A DNA stretch of 64,000 bases from Phycicoccus sp. Soil802 (GCF_001429605.1 NZ_LMSS01000004.1:248001-312000); one strand, 5' to 3'. Counted from the first letter of the stretch, positions 35,267-44,253 are shown. The notes: a model not told the origin generated them from the sequence alone. A program made the numbers and translations.

Positions 35267-35656
35267 TCAGCGGGGCTGGATGAGGTCCCAGGCGTTGCCG
35301 TACAGGTCCTCGAAGACCGCCACGCTGCCGTAGGTCTCGTGCCGGGGCTCCTCACGGAAGCGCACTCCGGCGGCGAGCATCCGGGCATGGTCGGCCGCGA
35401 AGTCGTCGGTCGCGAGGAAGTGCATCACCCGGCCACCGCCGGGGTCGCCGACCCGGGCCACCTGCTCCGGAGTGCTCGCCCGCGCCAGAAGCACCTGCGT
35501 GCCGTCGGACCCCGCTGGGCGGATGACGACCCATCGGGTGCCGTCGCCACGGTCGGTGTCCTCCACCAGCTCGAAGCCCGCCCGGTCGCGGTACCAGTCG
35601 AGCGCCTCGTCGTAGTCGCGGACGAGCAGGGTCACGAGGCTCAGGCGCTGGGGCAT
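35267..35656 (-). CDS. VOC/glyoxalase-fold protein
   Basis: A 129-residue single-module VOC protein: LVTLLVRDYDEALDWYRDRAGFEL, DPGGGRVMHFLATDDF and SVAVFEDLYGNAWDLIQ. Family members are metal enzymes such as glyoxalase or bleomycin and fosfomycin resistance proteins; substrate not assignable. It directly abuts the DUF1990 gene with no gap, in a three-gene minus-strand operon with LOG and DUF1990. Confidence 0.8.
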   Translation of the reverse strand: MPQRLSLVTLLVRDYDEALDWYRDRAGFELVEDTDRGDGTRWVVIRPAGSDGTQVLLARASTPEQVARVGDPGGGRVMHFLATDDFAADHARMLAAGVRFREEPRHETYGSVAVFEDLYGNAWDLIQPR

Positions 35657-36175
35657 TCAGCCATCCTCGCGCACGGCTCGCTGGAGGGCGCGCAGGTACC
35701 CGACGGCGACGACCCGCTGCAGCCGCCACGTCAGCGGTCCGCCCAGTCGGGTGAGCCAGCGGTCGGCGCGCGCGTAGGCCCGGATCACCGCCCACACCTC
35801 GCCGCCGCGCCGTTCGACCAGGAAGCCCTCCTCGCCGCTCTCGACGTGCCCCTCGAGCGTGCCGTAGCCGAAGCCGGTGCGGTCGGCGGTCTCCAGCGTC
35901 CACACGATGCGACAGGGCACGCCGAGAAAGACCAGCCGGCTCAGCACGTCGACGCCCACCGCCGCGCGCGGAGCCGTCGCCCGCGGCCGGAGTCCGACAC
36001 CGCGTTGCGGCGCATAGGCCATCAGCGCCTCGCTCGCTGCTCGGTATGCCGCGTCGCCGGCTCCCAGCCGCCGCTCGACCTCGAGGTGGTGGAAGCCGGG
36101 AGGAAGAGGTCCGTCGAGGGTCAGCCCGCGCGGCTCGTAGGTCAGCTCCAGGTCGGCCAGGTCCGCCAGCCTCAC
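35657..36175 (-). CDS. DUF1990 family protein
   Basis: A 172-residue DUF1990 protein (PPGFHHLEVERRLGAGDAAY; VGLRPRAT; CRIVWTLETADRTGFGYGTLEGHVESGEE). The fold resembles a lipid or polyketide-binding barrel in related proteins; function unknown. GTG start overlaps the LOG gene stop by 4 nt. Confidence 0.82.
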   Translation of the reverse strand: MRLADLADLELTYEPRGLTLDGPLPPGFHHLEVERRLGAGDAAYRAASEALMAYAPQRGVGLRPRATAPRAAVGVDVLSRLVFLGVPCRIVWTLETADRTGFGYGTLEGHVESGEEGFLVERRGGEVWAVIRAYARADRWLTRLGGPLTWRLQRVVAVGYLRALQRAVREDG

Positions 36176-37341
36176 GACGAGTCACCCAGCGTGCCCGGGT
36201 CGGGAGCTGGGTGAGGAGCGTCGTCGATCGCTCGGTCGAGGATGATCGCTGCCGCCTCCTCGGGGGTGTCGACCAGGTGCACCACGGCCTCCATGCCTCG
36301 CTCCTGACCGAGGGCTCGCACCGCGGCCCAGACCGGCACGGTCTCCGACCAGTACTCCTGGCCGACCAGCACCAGTGGGGCGAGGGTCGACTCGGCGGGG
36401 GCGTAGAACAGCGGCGTGACGGCCTGGAAGATCTCCTGCACCGTGCCCGCGGCACCCTCCAGGACGACCAGCCCGGCGGCCGCGCGGGCCAGCAGCCCGT
36501 CCTCGCGGATCGCGTTGGAGAAGTACTTCCCGATCCCGTCGCAGAAGATGTTGGGCGGCTCGTGCCCGTAGAACCAGGTCGGGATGCCGAGGCTGCGCCC
36601 CTCGTCGGAGGCGGGGAGGGCGGAGCGCACCTCGAAGGCCAGGCTGACCCAGTCGGCGACGGACGGGCGGAACGTCGGCACGGCGGCCAGTCGGTCGAGG
36701 GCCGTGCCGAGCGACTGTTCGTCAGCGGCCAGCGCGCCGAGGTTGGCGGCCTCCATGGCGCCGGGCCCGCCACCGGTGGCGACGACCAGTCCCGCCGCGG
36801 CAAGCGACCGACCGAGCCGCGCCGCCGCGGCATACGCCCTCGTGCCCCGCGCCAGCGCGTGCCCACCCATCACCCCGGCGACCGGGCGACCTGCCGTGAA
36901 CTCGTCGAGGGCGTCGCTGATCGAGTCGTCGTGGATGGCGCGAAGGAGCGTGACGAACGCGTCGTGGTGCACGGCGCCGTCGCGCATCCACTGGTAGGCA
37001 AGGAAATCCGGGGTGGACTCGTAGCCGCCGGCGTCGAGGCCGGCGTAGAGCTCGGCGGCGGTGTAGAGCGTTGCCCGGTAGGGGTCGACCGGCGCATGCG
37101 GGTCGGTGGGGAAGACCAGCGCGCGGTGCGCACCGAAGTGCGCGCTGAGCGTGGTGGACAGGTGACCGCCCAGCACCACGAGCCCCTCCACGTCCGTGCG
37201 GGCGAGCAGGCGGTCCTCGTATGCCGTGAGGTCGAGGTCCTGGAACCGCAGCCCGGTCAGGGGGCGGCCGGAGTCGAGCACCGCGTCGAGGTCGGCGAGG
37301 TCCTCGACCTCAGGGTCTGGGGTGCCGCCGTCGCCCTGCAT
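36172..37341 (-). CDS. LOG-family Rossmann protein (divergent)
   Basis: A 389-residue protein with a LOG/TIGR00730-like domain in its second half: VATGGGPGAMEAANLGAL matches the phosphate-binding GGGxGxM motif. The family's catalytic PGGxGTxxE is here LEGAAGTVQEIFQ, so Pro-Gly-Gly is lost. About 150 extra N-terminal residues (VEGLVVLGGHLST, FPTDPHAPVDPYR) have no known role. LOG enzymes release cytokinin bases from nucleotides or hydrolyse other nucleotide 5'-monophosphates. TAGAGT sits 7 nt before the ATG, and the gene is divergent from an APH gene. Confidence 0.75.
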   Translation of the reverse strand: MQGDGGTPDPEVEDLADLDAVLDSGRPLTGLRFQDLDLTAYEDRLLARTDVEGLVVLGGHLSTTLSAHFGAHRALVFPTDPHAPVDPYRATLYTAAELYAGLDAGGYESTPDFLAYQWMRDGAVHHDAFVTLLRAIHDDSISDALDEFTAGRPVAGVMGGHALARGTRAYAAAARLGRSLAAAGLVVATGGGPGAMEAANLGALAADEQSLGTALDRLAAVPTFRPSVADWVSLAFEVRSALPASDEGRSLGIPTWFYGHEPPNIFCDGIGKYFSNAIREDGLLARAAAGLVVLEGAAGTVQEIFQAVTPLFYAPAESTLAPLVLVGQEYWSETVPVWAAVRALGQERGMEAVVHLVDTPEEAAAIILDRAIDDAPHPAPDPGTLGDSS

Positions 37342-37348
37342 GGTGCCG

Positions 37349-37354
37349 ACTCTA
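37349..37354 (-). promoter_or_regulatory. -10-like element before the LOG gene
   Basis: TAGAGT on the minus strand, 7 nt before the ATG at 37341. The divergent APH gene uses the same hexamer 38 nt away. Confidence 0.5.
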
Positions 37355-37391
37355 GACAGGTCGGCCGTGCGCCTGGCGGGGTCGGGCCTCC

Positions 37392-37397
37392 TAGAGT
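37392..37397 (+). promoter_or_regulatory. -10-like element before the second APH gene
   Basis: TAGAGT, 6 nt before the ATG at 37404. Confidence 0.5.
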
Positions 37398-37403
37398 CGG
37401 GCC

Positions 37404-38402
37404 ATGGCAGACCTGTTCTCGCAGACGGTGGCGACCGACGCCTGGCGTGCCGAGGCGACGCGCTGGATCAGCGACGAGCTCTCCGGCGTCGGACGCCGGG
37501 TGACCGGCGACATCGTCCAGCGGCGGATCAGGCCGTGGTCGACCCAGCTCGTCGTGCCGAGCGACCAGGGCACCGTGTGGTTCAAGGCCAACTGCCCGTC
37601 ATCGGCCTACGAACCCGCCGTGCACCGGGCGCTCGCGGACCTCGAGCCGGCCGAGGTGGAGGCGCCGTTGGCGGTCGAGGCGGCCCGTGGCTGGATGATG
37701 ACCGCCGACCGCGGCACGACGCTCGGCGACAGCCACGATGCGAGCCTCTCGGAGTGGCAGGCAGTGGTGGCGCTCGCCGCCCGGGTGCAGCGCCAGGTCG
37801 CCGACCACGGGGATGTGCTGGTCGGCGCGGGGCTGCCCGACTGCTCCCCGGCCACTGTGCCGGCGCGCTACTCCTGGCTCGTCGACCAGCTCGCCGCGCT
37901 CCCGACTGACCACCCGTCGCACCTGCCCGCCGATGAGGCTGACACGCTCAGGGCGAAGACAGCGGTGGTCCAGGAGGCGGTGGCGGCACTGCTCGCGGCG
38001 CCGCTCCCGGCCAGCCTGCAACACGGGGACCTGCACCCGGGCAACGTCTTCGTCGTCGATGGGAGCCTGCGCTTCTTCGACTTCGGCGATGCCCAGTGGG
38101 CCCACGTGCTGGAGGTCCTCGCCGTGCCCTACGGCTACTCCACGCGCGTCACCCACCACCCGTGGCCGGACCTGTTGGACGCCTACGCGCAGGTGTGGGC
38201 GGACCTGCTCGACCGCGACGCGCTCGAGGCCCTGATGGTGCCGGCGATGGTCACCCACGCGGTGAACCGCTCGTTCACCTGGCTCGGCGCCATCGAGGGT
38301 GCCCAGCCGGAGGAGCTCGCCGAGTGGGGCGACTCGGCGCTCTACTACCTGCGGCTCACCCACGAGCCGTTTCCGCCCGAAGACCCCGAGAACGGGCCGT
38401 GA
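37404..38402 (+). CDS. APH-fold phosphotransferase family protein
   Basis: A 332-residue APH-fold kinase. Catalytic loop ASLQHGDLHPGNVFV, metal site LRFFDFGDAQWAHV, and an N-lobe VWFKANCP lysine. Substrate unknown. ATG start supported by TAGAGT 6 nt upstream. A small membrane protein gene follows 19 nt later with its own promoter-like element. Confidence 0.78.
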   Translation: MADLFSQTVATDAWRAEATRWISDELSGVGRRVTGDIVQRRIRPWSTQLVVPSDQGTVWFKANCPSSAYEPAVHRALADLEPAEVEAPLAVEAARGWMMTADRGTTLGDSHDASLSEWQAVVALAARVQRQVADHGDVLVGAGLPDCSPATVPARYSWLVDQLAALPTDHPSHLPADEADTLRAKTAVVQEAVAALLAAPLPASLQHGDLHPGNVFVVDGSLRFFDFGDAQWAHVLEVLAVPYGYSTRVTHHPWPDLLDAYAQVWADLLDRDALEALMVPAMVTHAVNRSFTWLGAIEGAQPEELAEWGDSALYYLRLTHEPFPPEDPENGP

Positions 38403-38409
38403 CGAGCCC

Positions 38410-38415
38410 TACCCT
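38410..38415 (+). promoter_or_regulatory. -10-like element before a small membrane protein gene
   Basis: TACCCT, 6 nt before the ATG at 38422. Confidence 0.4.
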
Positions 38416-38421
38416 GAGACC

Positions 38422-38703
38422 ATGACGAAGGTCCTCGGGTGGGTGGTGCTGCTGGCAGCAGGTGTCATCAGCCTTCCCCTCGCTGCCACCTTCCTCGACG
38501 ACCAGGGCAACGAGAACTGGATCCTGCCCGTCGACGTGGCTGTGGTGGCGCTGCTCGGTGCACTCCTCGGCGCGAGGCTGCCCGGCTTCGTGGGCGGAGC
38601 AACGCGAAGGCGGGTCCTCGTCGGGGCGGCGTACGGCGTCGCCGCGGCCGCCGTGGGCGTGCTGCTCTTCTTCCTCCTGCTCAGCGGTTTCGAGGGTGCC
38701 TGA
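38422..38703 (+). CDS. Small membrane protein, 93 residues
   Basis: Three hydrophobic segments: VLGWVVLLAAGVISLPLAA, ILPVDVAVVALLGALLGARL, and AYGVAAAAVGVLLFFLLLS. No family recognised. The frame continues upstream, but ATG 38422 marks the hydrophobic start and follows a TACCCT element by 6 nt. It ends 2 nt before the convergent PPOX gene. Confidence 0.65.
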   Translation: MTKVLGWVVLLAAGVISLPLAATFLDDQGNENWILPVDVAVVALLGALLGARLPGFVGGATRRRVLVGAAYGVAAAAVGVLLFFLLLSGFEGA

Positions 38704-38705
38704 CC

Positions 38706-39113
38706 CTAGAGGTTGCCGAGCACCCGGTCGACGGCGATCTCGATGACCACGCGCTCAGGGTTCTCGCGCGGCACGCGGTAGCGCGCGGCATACCGGAGCT
38801 CGGCGTCGGCCACCGACTCCCGGTCGGTGAGCACCCTGGCCGGGCCCTCGAACGACAGCCAGTGCCGCCCGTCGACCTGGCACACGACGGCGCGCCCGCC
38901 ACGGGCGGCGTTGCGCGCCTTGCGGCTCGGACCGCTGGTGATCACGCGGACGACCAGCGCCTCGCGGTCCCACGTGAAGCCCACGGGCACCACGTGGGGC
39001 GACCCGTCCGGGCGCAACGTGGTCAGCGTGGCCAGGTGCCGTGCCGTCACGAAGTCGAGGGCGGCGGGGGACAGGTCTGCGGGCGCGGTCGACACGGACC
39101 GAGTCTCCCGCAT
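38706..39113 (-). CDS. PPOX-class flavin/F420-dependent oxidoreductase-like protein
   Basis: A 135-residue split-barrel protein: [23 protein letters not shown] and [33 protein letters not shown] match the TIGR03618-type pyridoxamine-phosphate-oxidase-like group, which in actinobacteria use F420 or FMN. Two starts are possible: ATG 39113, or GTG 39095, which has GGGAG at good spacing and gives the usual N-terminus. Substrate unknown. Confidence 0.75.
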   Translation of the reverse strand: MRETRSVSTAPADLSPAALDFVTARHLATLTTLRPDGSPHVVPVGFTWDREALVVRVITSGPSRKARNAARGGRAVVCQVDGRHWLSFEGPARVLTDRESVADAELRYAARYRVPRENPERVVIEIAVDRVLGNL

Positions 39114-39124
39114 CCCTTCGTGTC

Positions 39125-40573
39125 TCAGTGCCCGGTCACGGCGCCGAGCAGTGCCGCGAGCCGCGCAGGGTGGCCGGTGCGGGCTTCCTCACGGTCGGCG
39201 GCGTGCGCCAGCCGCAGCCCCGCGTTGATCCCGGCCCAGCGGGCGGGCTCGGGCTCCCACTTGCGGCTGCGGTGGCCCACCCACGGCAGCTGGGTCAGTG
39301 CCGTCGAGCGGCCGGTGACCAGGTCGGCCAACGTCCGTCCCGCGAGGTTGGTGGCCGCGACGCCGTCGCCGACGTAGCCGCCGGCCCACCCGAGCCCGGT
39401 GCTGGGGTCGTGGCCGACCGAAGGGTGCCAGTCGCGCGCGATGCCGAGCGGGCCGCCCCAGGCGTGCGTGAACTCCACGTCGCCGAGCTGGGGGAGGAGG
39501 TCGGTGAGGGTCGCGCGGAGATCGGCGAAAACCGTTGCCTCGTGGTCGAACTCAGGCTTGATCCGCGATCCGAAGTGGTACGGCGCCCCCCGACCGCCGA
39601 AGGCGAGTCGGTCGTCGACGGTCCGCTGGCCGTAGATGATGACGTGCCGGTGGTCGCTGAAGACCTCACGCTCCGCGAGCCCGATCCTCGACCACTGCTC
39701 CTCGCTCAGGGGCTCCGTGGCCACCATCAGCGAGTAGACCGGGGCGACGGTGCGGCGCTCGCCGGGCAGCAGGGGGGTCCACGCCTCGGTGGCCCGGATG
39801 ACGTGGGGCGCCGAGACCTGCTCGCCGCCCTCGAGCACGACGTGTCCGGGCCCGATCGCCTGCACCCGCACACCCTCGTGCACCTGGGCGCCCTGCGACC
39901 GGACCGTGGCTGCGAGACCGTCGACCAGACGCCGGGGGTGGACGCGAGCGCAGTGCGGGGTGAACGTGGCCCCCACGACCCGGCTCGCGGCCAGGCGTTC
40001 GGAGGCTTCGGACGCGTCGAGCCAGCGGGTGCCGAGGCCCCACTCCCGAGCCTCGTCGACCTCGGCCCGGGCCCTGGCTGCCTGTGCGGGTGAGCGCGCG
40101 AGGGCGATCGCCCCGCCCTTGCGGAATCCGCAGTCGATCGCCGCGGATTCCGTTGCCCTGCCCACCTCGTCGACGGTGTTCTGGAGCTCGGCAACCATCG
40201 CCCGAGCCGCCTGCGCGCCGCCGCGGCGGGCCAGCGTCCGAGGACCGACCGGCCAGAGGGCCGACACCCAGCCACCGTTGCGTCCGCTCGCACCGAAGCC
40301 GACGTGCTCCGCCTCGAGCACCACGACGTCGAGCGCAGGGTCGGCCAGGAGGAGGTAGTGCGCGGTCCACAACCCGGTGAAGCCACCACCGACGATGACC
40401 ACGTCCGCCCGCGCAGGTATCTCACCCAATTGGAACGTCGTCTGCGGGCGGCGCCCACCCCCGGGCGGGACGGCCGCAGGTTTCGTTCCATCTGGGTGGG
40501 AAACCTGCGGTGCGGAGAGCCCGTCTGCCTGCGACGCGGCATACGGGCTCTCCCACCAGAGCGGGTGGCTCAC
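39125..40573 (-). CDS. FAD-dependent amine oxidase (PuuB-like DAO family) with an unusual N-terminal segment
   Basis: A 482-residue D-amino-acid-oxidase-fold flavoprotein. PLWWESPY, the FAD motif [26 protein letters not shown], and the C-terminal [21 protein letters not shown] match gamma-glutamylputrescine oxidase and related amine oxidases. Between PLWWESPY and the FAD motif lie about 35 residues encoded by unusual codons within nested inverted repeats at 40423-40553; homologues I know place the FAD motif nearer the start. It is the third gene of the Lrp-aminotransferase-oxidase operon, 16 nt after the aminotransferase. It probably oxidises putrescine or a derivative to an aminoaldehyde. 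Confidence 0.85.
   Translation of the reverse strand: MSHPLWWESPYAASQADGLSAPQVSHPDGTKPAAVPPGGGRRPQTTFQLGEIPARADVVIVGGGFTGLWTAHYLLLADPALDVVVLEAEHVGFGASGRNGGWVSALWPVGPRTLARRGGAQAARAMVAELQNTVDEVGRATESAAIDCGFRKGGAIALARSPAQAARARAEVDEAREWGLGTRWLDASEASERLAASRVVGATFTPHCARVHPRRLVDGLAATVRSQGAQVHEGVRVQAIGPGHVVLEGGEQVSAPHVIRATEAWTPLLPGERRTVAPVYSLMVATEPLSEEQWSRIGLAEREVFSDHRHVIIYGQRTVDDRLAFGGRGAPYHFGSRIKPEFDHEATVFADLRATLTDLLPQLGDVEFTHAWGGPLGIARDWHPSVGHDPSTGLGWAGGYVGDGVAATNLAGRTLADLVTGRSTALTQLPWVGHRSRKWEPEPARWAGINAGLRLAHAADREEARTGHPARLAALLGAVTGH
40423..40510. repeat. Nested inverted repeats inside the oxidase coding start
   Basis: Arm 40423-40447 and arm 40474-40498 pair with 19 of 25 matches, following CACCCANNTGGAACG then CTGCGG. 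A second, exclusive pairing joins CCGCAGGTTT (40474-40483) and AAACCTGCGG (40501-40510). The segment uses rare A/T-ending codons (GAT, GGA, AAA, CCT, CAA, TTG, ATA), unlike its surroundings. Confidence 0.6.
40514..40553. repeat. 11-bp inverted repeat near the oxidase start codon
   Basis: GGAGAGCCCGT (40514-40524) and ACGGGCTCTCC (40543-40553), loop of 18 nt that holds an octamer copy. It begins 20 nt after the GTG in the mRNA sense. Confidence 0.5.
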
Positions 40574-40589
40574 GAGGTGCTGGTCTGGC

Positions 40590-42026
40590 TCAGAGGTGCT
40601 TCTCGGCGCCGGTCAGGACCGACCGCAGCCGCGACTCGATGTCGTCGAACTCCGGCTGGCCGATGATCAGCGGCGGCGCGAGCTGGATCACCGGGTCGCC
40701 ACGGTCGTCGGCGCGGCAGTAGAGGCCGGCGTCGAAGAGCGCCTTGGACAGGTACCCACGCAGCAGCCGCTCGGACTCCGCGTCGTTGAAGGTCTCGCGG
40801 GTCTCCTTGTCCTTGACCAGCTCGATGCCGTAGAAGTAGCCCGCCCCGCGCACGTCGCCGACGATCGGCAGGTCGAGCAGCTTCTCGAGCGTCGCCCGGA
40901 ACTTGGGGGCGTTGTCCTTGACGTGCTGGTTGAGCCCCTCACGCTCGAAGATGTCGAGGTTGGCCATGGCGACGGCCGCGCTGACGGGGTGTCCACCGAA
41001 GGTGTAGCCGTGCGGGAAGTACGTGGTCCCCTTCTTGAAGGGTTCGAACAGCCGGTCGCTCGCGATCATCGCGCCGATGGGGGAGTAGCCGGAGGTCATG
41101 CCCTTGGCGCAGGTGATGATGTCGGGGACGTAGCCGAAGTCGTCGCACGCGAACATCGAGCCGATCCGGCCGAACGAGCAGATCACCTCGTCGGACACCA
41201 GGAGCACGTCGTACTCGTCGCAGATCTCGCGGACCCGCTCGAAGTAGCCGGGCGGGGGCGGGAAGCAGCCGCCAGAGTTCTGCACGGGCTCGAGGAAGAC
41301 TGCGGCGACCGTGTCGGGGCCCTCGAACTCGATGGCCTCGGCGATCCGGTCGGCGGCCCACCGGCCGAAGGCCTTCTCGTCGTCGCGCAGGTGCTCCGGC
41401 GCGCGGTAGAGGTTGGTGTTGGGGACCTTGAACGCGCCCGGCACGAGCGGCTCGAACATCTCCTTGGCCGCAGGGATCCCGGTGATCGACAGCGCACCCT
41501 GGGGGGTGCCGTGGTAGGCCACCGCCCGGCTGATCACCTTGTGCTTGGTGGGCTTGCCGGTCAGCTTGAAGTACTGCTTGGCGAGCTTCCAGGCCGTCTC
41601 GACGGCTTCACCGCCGCCGGTCGTGAAGAACACGCGGTTGAGGTCGCCCGGGGCGCCGTTGGCCAGCCGCTCGGCCAGCTCGATCGCGCGGGGGTGCGCG
41701 TAGGACCAGAGGGGGAAGAAGGCGAGCTCCTTGGCCTGCTTCGCCGCGGCCTCCGCCAGCTCTTCCCGCCCGTGGCCGACCTGCACGACGAACAGCCCGG
41801 CGAGGCCGTCGATGTACTCGTTGCCGCGGTCGTCCCAGATCTTGTGGCCCTCACCGCGCGTGATGATCGGCACGCTGTGCCCGAGACCGCCGTCGGGGCG
41901 GTCCTCGAAGACCGAGTGGCGGGTGAAGTGCATCCACAGGTGGTCGCGTGCGGCCTCGCTGTGCAACGTGCCGAGTGGCGTGTGCGAGTCGCTGGACGGT
42001 TCGAAGATGGACAGGTCAGTGGTCAT
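40590..42026 (-). CDS. Class III PLP aminotransferase (putrescine/GABA/omega-amino acid type)
   Basis: A 478-residue class III aminotransferase. It shows HFTRHSVFEDRPDGG and YIDGLAGLFVVQVGHGREEL at the N-terminus, FTTGGGEAVETAWKLA for the PLP phosphate, LVSDEVICSFGR for the Asp, and the Schiff-base lysine in ITCAKGMTSGYSPIG. This matches the SpuC-like polyamine:pyruvate and omega-amino-acid aminotransferases. In this cluster it could convert putrescine to 4-aminobutanal, GABA to succinic semialdehyde, or both. The start overlaps the Lrp stop by 4 nt. Confidence 0.9.
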   Translation of the reverse strand: MTTDLSIFEPSSDSHTPLGTLHSEAARDHLWMHFTRHSVFEDRPDGGLGHSVPIITRGEGHKIWDDRGNEYIDGLAGLFVVQVGHGREELAEAAAKQAKELAFFPLWSYAHPRAIELAERLANGAPGDLNRVFFTTGGGEAVETAWKLAKQYFKLTGKPTKHKVISRAVAYHGTPQGALSITGIPAAKEMFEPLVPGAFKVPNTNLYRAPEHLRDDEKAFGRWAADRIAEAIEFEGPDTVAAVFLEPVQNSGGCFPPPPGYFERVREICDEYDVLLVSDEVICSFGRIGSMFACDDFGYVPDIITCAKGMTSGYSPIGAMIASDRLFEPFKKGTTYFPHGYTFGGHPVSAAVAMANLDIFEREGLNQHVKDNAPKFRATLEKLLDLPIVGDVRGAGYFYGIELVKDKETRETFNDAESERLLRGYLSKALFDAGLYCRADDRGDPVIQLAPPLIIGQPEFDDIESRLRSVLTGAEKHL

Positions 42027-42508
42027 CGAGTACCCCAGTTGTAGTGCTGCTTGTTGAGTTTCAGGTAGACGAACGTCTCGGTGGTCTGCACCCCGGGAAG
42101 GGTGCGGATGCGACGGGTGAGCAGGTCGAGCAGCTCGGCGTCGTCCTCGCAGACGACCTCGGCCAGCAGGTCGAAGGACCCCGCCGTCGTGACGACGTAG
42201 GACACCTCCGACATCGCCGTGAGGGCGTCACCCACCGGCAGGAGGTCGCCGTCGACGCGGATGCCGATCATGGCCTGCCGGCGGAACCCCACCTGCAACG
42301 GGTCGGTGACTGCGACGATCTGCATGACCTCCTGGTCGAGGAGGCGCTGGACGCGCTGGCGCACCGCCGCCTCGGACAGTCCCACCCGCTTGGCGATGGT
42401 GGCGTAGGACTGCCGACCGTCCTCCTGCAGCAGCTCGATGATGGCCTTCGACACGTCGTCGAGGCGCACATCGGCGCTGGTGCTGGGGAGTCGGGTCACG
42501 CTGGTCAT
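42023..42508 (-). CDS. Lrp/AsnC-family transcriptional regulator
   Basis: A 161-residue Lrp-type regulator. N-terminal helix-turn-helix ([41 protein letters not shown]) and C-terminal RAM ligand domain ([31 protein letters not shown]). ATG 42508 (TSVTRLPS) is chosen because the upstream frame crosses the intergenic operator. First gene of the minus-strand operon and divergent from the aldehyde dehydrogenase, so it most likely regulates both halves of the polyamine cluster in response to a polyamine or amino acid. Confidence 0.92.
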   Translation of the reverse strand: MTSVTRLPSTSADVRLDDVSKAIIELLQEDGRQSYATIAKRVGLSEAAVRQRVQRLLDQEVMQIVAVTDPLQVGFRRQAMIGIRVDGDLLPVGDALTAMSEVSYVVTTAGSFDLLAEVVCEDDAELLDLLTRRIRTLPGVQTTETFVYLKLNKQHYNWGTR

Positions 42509-42563
42509 GGTGGTCCCCAGATGCGGATAAAGCAAGTCCCCACACGACGGAATCAGTCGCACC

Positions 42564-42622
42564 CGATGGCTTTCGACAATGTTTTCCGTATCTTGACAGG
42601 CCGAACCTATTGAAATCCATCG
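42564..42622. promoter_or_regulatory. Candidate Lrp operator in the divergent promoter region
   Basis: Dyad arms CGATGGCTTTC (42564-42574) and GAAATCCATCG (42612-42622) match at 10 of 11 positions and are 48 bp apart. Between them is an AT-rich stretch with AATGTTTTCCGTATC (42579-42593). It is the most AT-rich part of the 173-nt gap between the two divergent operons. Confidence 0.45.
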
Positions 42623-42637
42623 TCAGGCGGCTACAGT
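42610..42637 (+). promoter_or_regulatory. Putative sigma70-type promoter for the aldehyde dehydrogenase operon
   Basis: TTGAAA (42610-42615), 16-nt spacer, TACAGT (42632-42637). The -35 overlaps the right arm of the dyad, so Lrp binding there could block or activate it. Confidence 0.45.
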
Positions 42638-42681
42638 GCCAGACACCGGAATCAGCACCCGATCCGCATTGGAGCACATCA

Positions 42682-44139
42682 GTGACTGCCACGTCCGCGG
42701 CCCCCCGCGTCCTGCGCAACTTCATCAACGGCGAGTACGTCGAGGCGCAGACCGATGCGACCACCGACCTCGTCAGCCCCGTCACCGCCCAGGTCGTCGC
42801 GAAGGCCCCGGTCTCCACGGCTGCCGACGTCGACGCCGCCTACTCCTCGGCCAGCAAGGCGTTCGCCGAGTGGGGCCAGACCACCCCGAGCGAGCGCCAG
42901 CAGGCGCTGCTCAAGTTCGCCGACGCGATCGAGAAGCGGGCCGACGAGTTCGTCAAGCTCGAGTCCGAGAACACCGGCAAGCCCTGGGCCCTCACCGCCT
43001 CCGAAGAGCTGCCGCCGATGGTGGACCAGATCCGGTTCTTCGCCGGCGCGGCCCGCGTGCTCGAGGGTCGGGCGGCGGGGGAGTACATGAAGGGCCACAC
43101 CAGCTGGATCCGGCGTGAGCCGATCGGCGTCGTGGGTCAGGTGACCCCGTGGAACTACCCGATGATGATGGCGGTCTGGAAGATCGGACCCGCCCTCGCG
43201 GCAGGCAACACCATCGTCCTCAAGCCGTCGGACACCACGCCCGAGACCACCCTCCTGCTGGCGGAGATCGCCTCGGAGTTCATGCCGCCCGGCACGTTCA
43301 ACGTCGTCACCGGTGACCGTGAGACCGGCCGGGCGGTCGTCGAGCACAAGACGCCGGCGCTGGTCGCCATCACCGGTTCCGTGCGGGCCGGCATGCAGGT
43401 CGCCGAGAGCGCCAGCCGCGACCTCAAGCGGGTCCACCTCGAGCTCGGCGGCAAGGCACCGGTCATCGTGTTCGACGACGCCGACATCGAGGCCGCCGTC
43501 GAAGGCATCGCCGTCGCCGGGTACTTCAACGCCGGCCAGGACTGCACCGCCGCGACGCGCGTGCTGGCGGCCCCCCACATCCACGACGACTTCGTCGCCG
43601 CCCTCGGCGAGTACGCCAAGAACTCGGCGAAGGTCGGCCTGCCGGACGACGAGGACGCCTTGCTCGGGCCGGTCAACAACCGCAACCAGCTCGAGCGGGT
43701 GCAGGGCTTCCTGTCCCGCCTGCCTGACCACGCCTCGATCGCGGCCGGTGGCCACCGGCTCGACGCCCTGGGTGACGGGTTCTTCCTCGAGCCCACCGTG
43801 CTGTCCGGCCTCAAGCAGGATGACGAGGCGATCCAGGACGAGATCTTCGGGCCAGTCATCACCGTGCAGCGGTTCACCGACGAGGCCGAGGCGATCGCGT
43901 GGGCCAACGGGGTCGACTACGGGCTGGCCTCCAGCGTGTGGACCAAGGACTTCGGCCGCGCCATGCGGGTCTCCAAGGCCCTCGACTTCGGCTGCGTCTG
44001 GATCAACACGCACATCCCGATCGTCGCCGAGATGCCCCACGGCGGCTTCAAGAAGTCCGGTTACGGCAAGGACCTGTCGATGTACGGCTTCGAGGACTAC
44101 ACCCGCATCAAGCACGTCATGGCCAACATCGACAGCTAG
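42682..44139 (+). CDS. Gamma-aminobutyraldehyde dehydrogenase-like aldehyde dehydrogenase
   Basis: A 485-residue NAD-dependent ALDH. Cofactor site [23 protein letters not shown], catalytic Glu in [13 protein letters not shown] and catalytic Cys in [12 protein letters not shown]-terminal [13 protein letters not shown]. The NAGQDC and [12 protein letters not shown] motifs are typical of the PatD/aminobutyraldehyde dehydrogenase group. It would oxidise 4-aminobutanal (in equilibrium with 1-pyrroline) to GABA. GTG 42682 has GGAG 7 nt upstream. First gene of the plus-strand polyamine operon. Confidence 0.9.
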   Translation: MTATSAAPRVLRNFINGEYVEAQTDATTDLVSPVTAQVVAKAPVSTAADVDAAYSSASKAFAEWGQTTPSERQQALLKFADAIEKRADEFVKLESENTGKPWALTASEELPPMVDQIRFFAGAARVLEGRAAGEYMKGHTSWIRREPIGVVGQVTPWNYPMMMAVWKIGPALAAGNTIVLKPSDTTPETTLLLAEIASEFMPPGTFNVVTGDRETGRAVVEHKTPALVAITGSVRAGMQVAESASRDLKRVHLELGGKAPVIVFDDADIEAAVEGIAVAGYFNAGQDCTAATRVLAAPHIHDDFVAALGEYAKNSAKVGLPDDEDALLGPVNNRNQLERVQGFLSRLPDHASIAAGGHRLDALGDGFFLEPTVLSGLKQDDEAIQDEIFGPVITVQRFTDEAEAIAWANGVDYGLASSVWTKDFGRAMRVSKALDFGCVWINTHIPIVAEMPHGGFKKSGYGKDLSMYGFEDYTRIKHVMANIDS

Positions 44140-44253
44140 GCCCGCCCACCCAGGCCACCGACACCGTCGCCGGCGGCCACTGACCCAGGAACCCGGAACA
44201 CCCCTGACCCGGACTTCTCCGAGAACGCCACCCTCACCCGCAGGAGCACCCCC

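Noticed and set aside
2299-38402. The two APH-fold genes as antibiotic resistance determinants
   Set aside because: The APH fold is shared by many metabolite kinases. Neither gene shows close resemblance to a known resistance enzyme or a resistance-island context.
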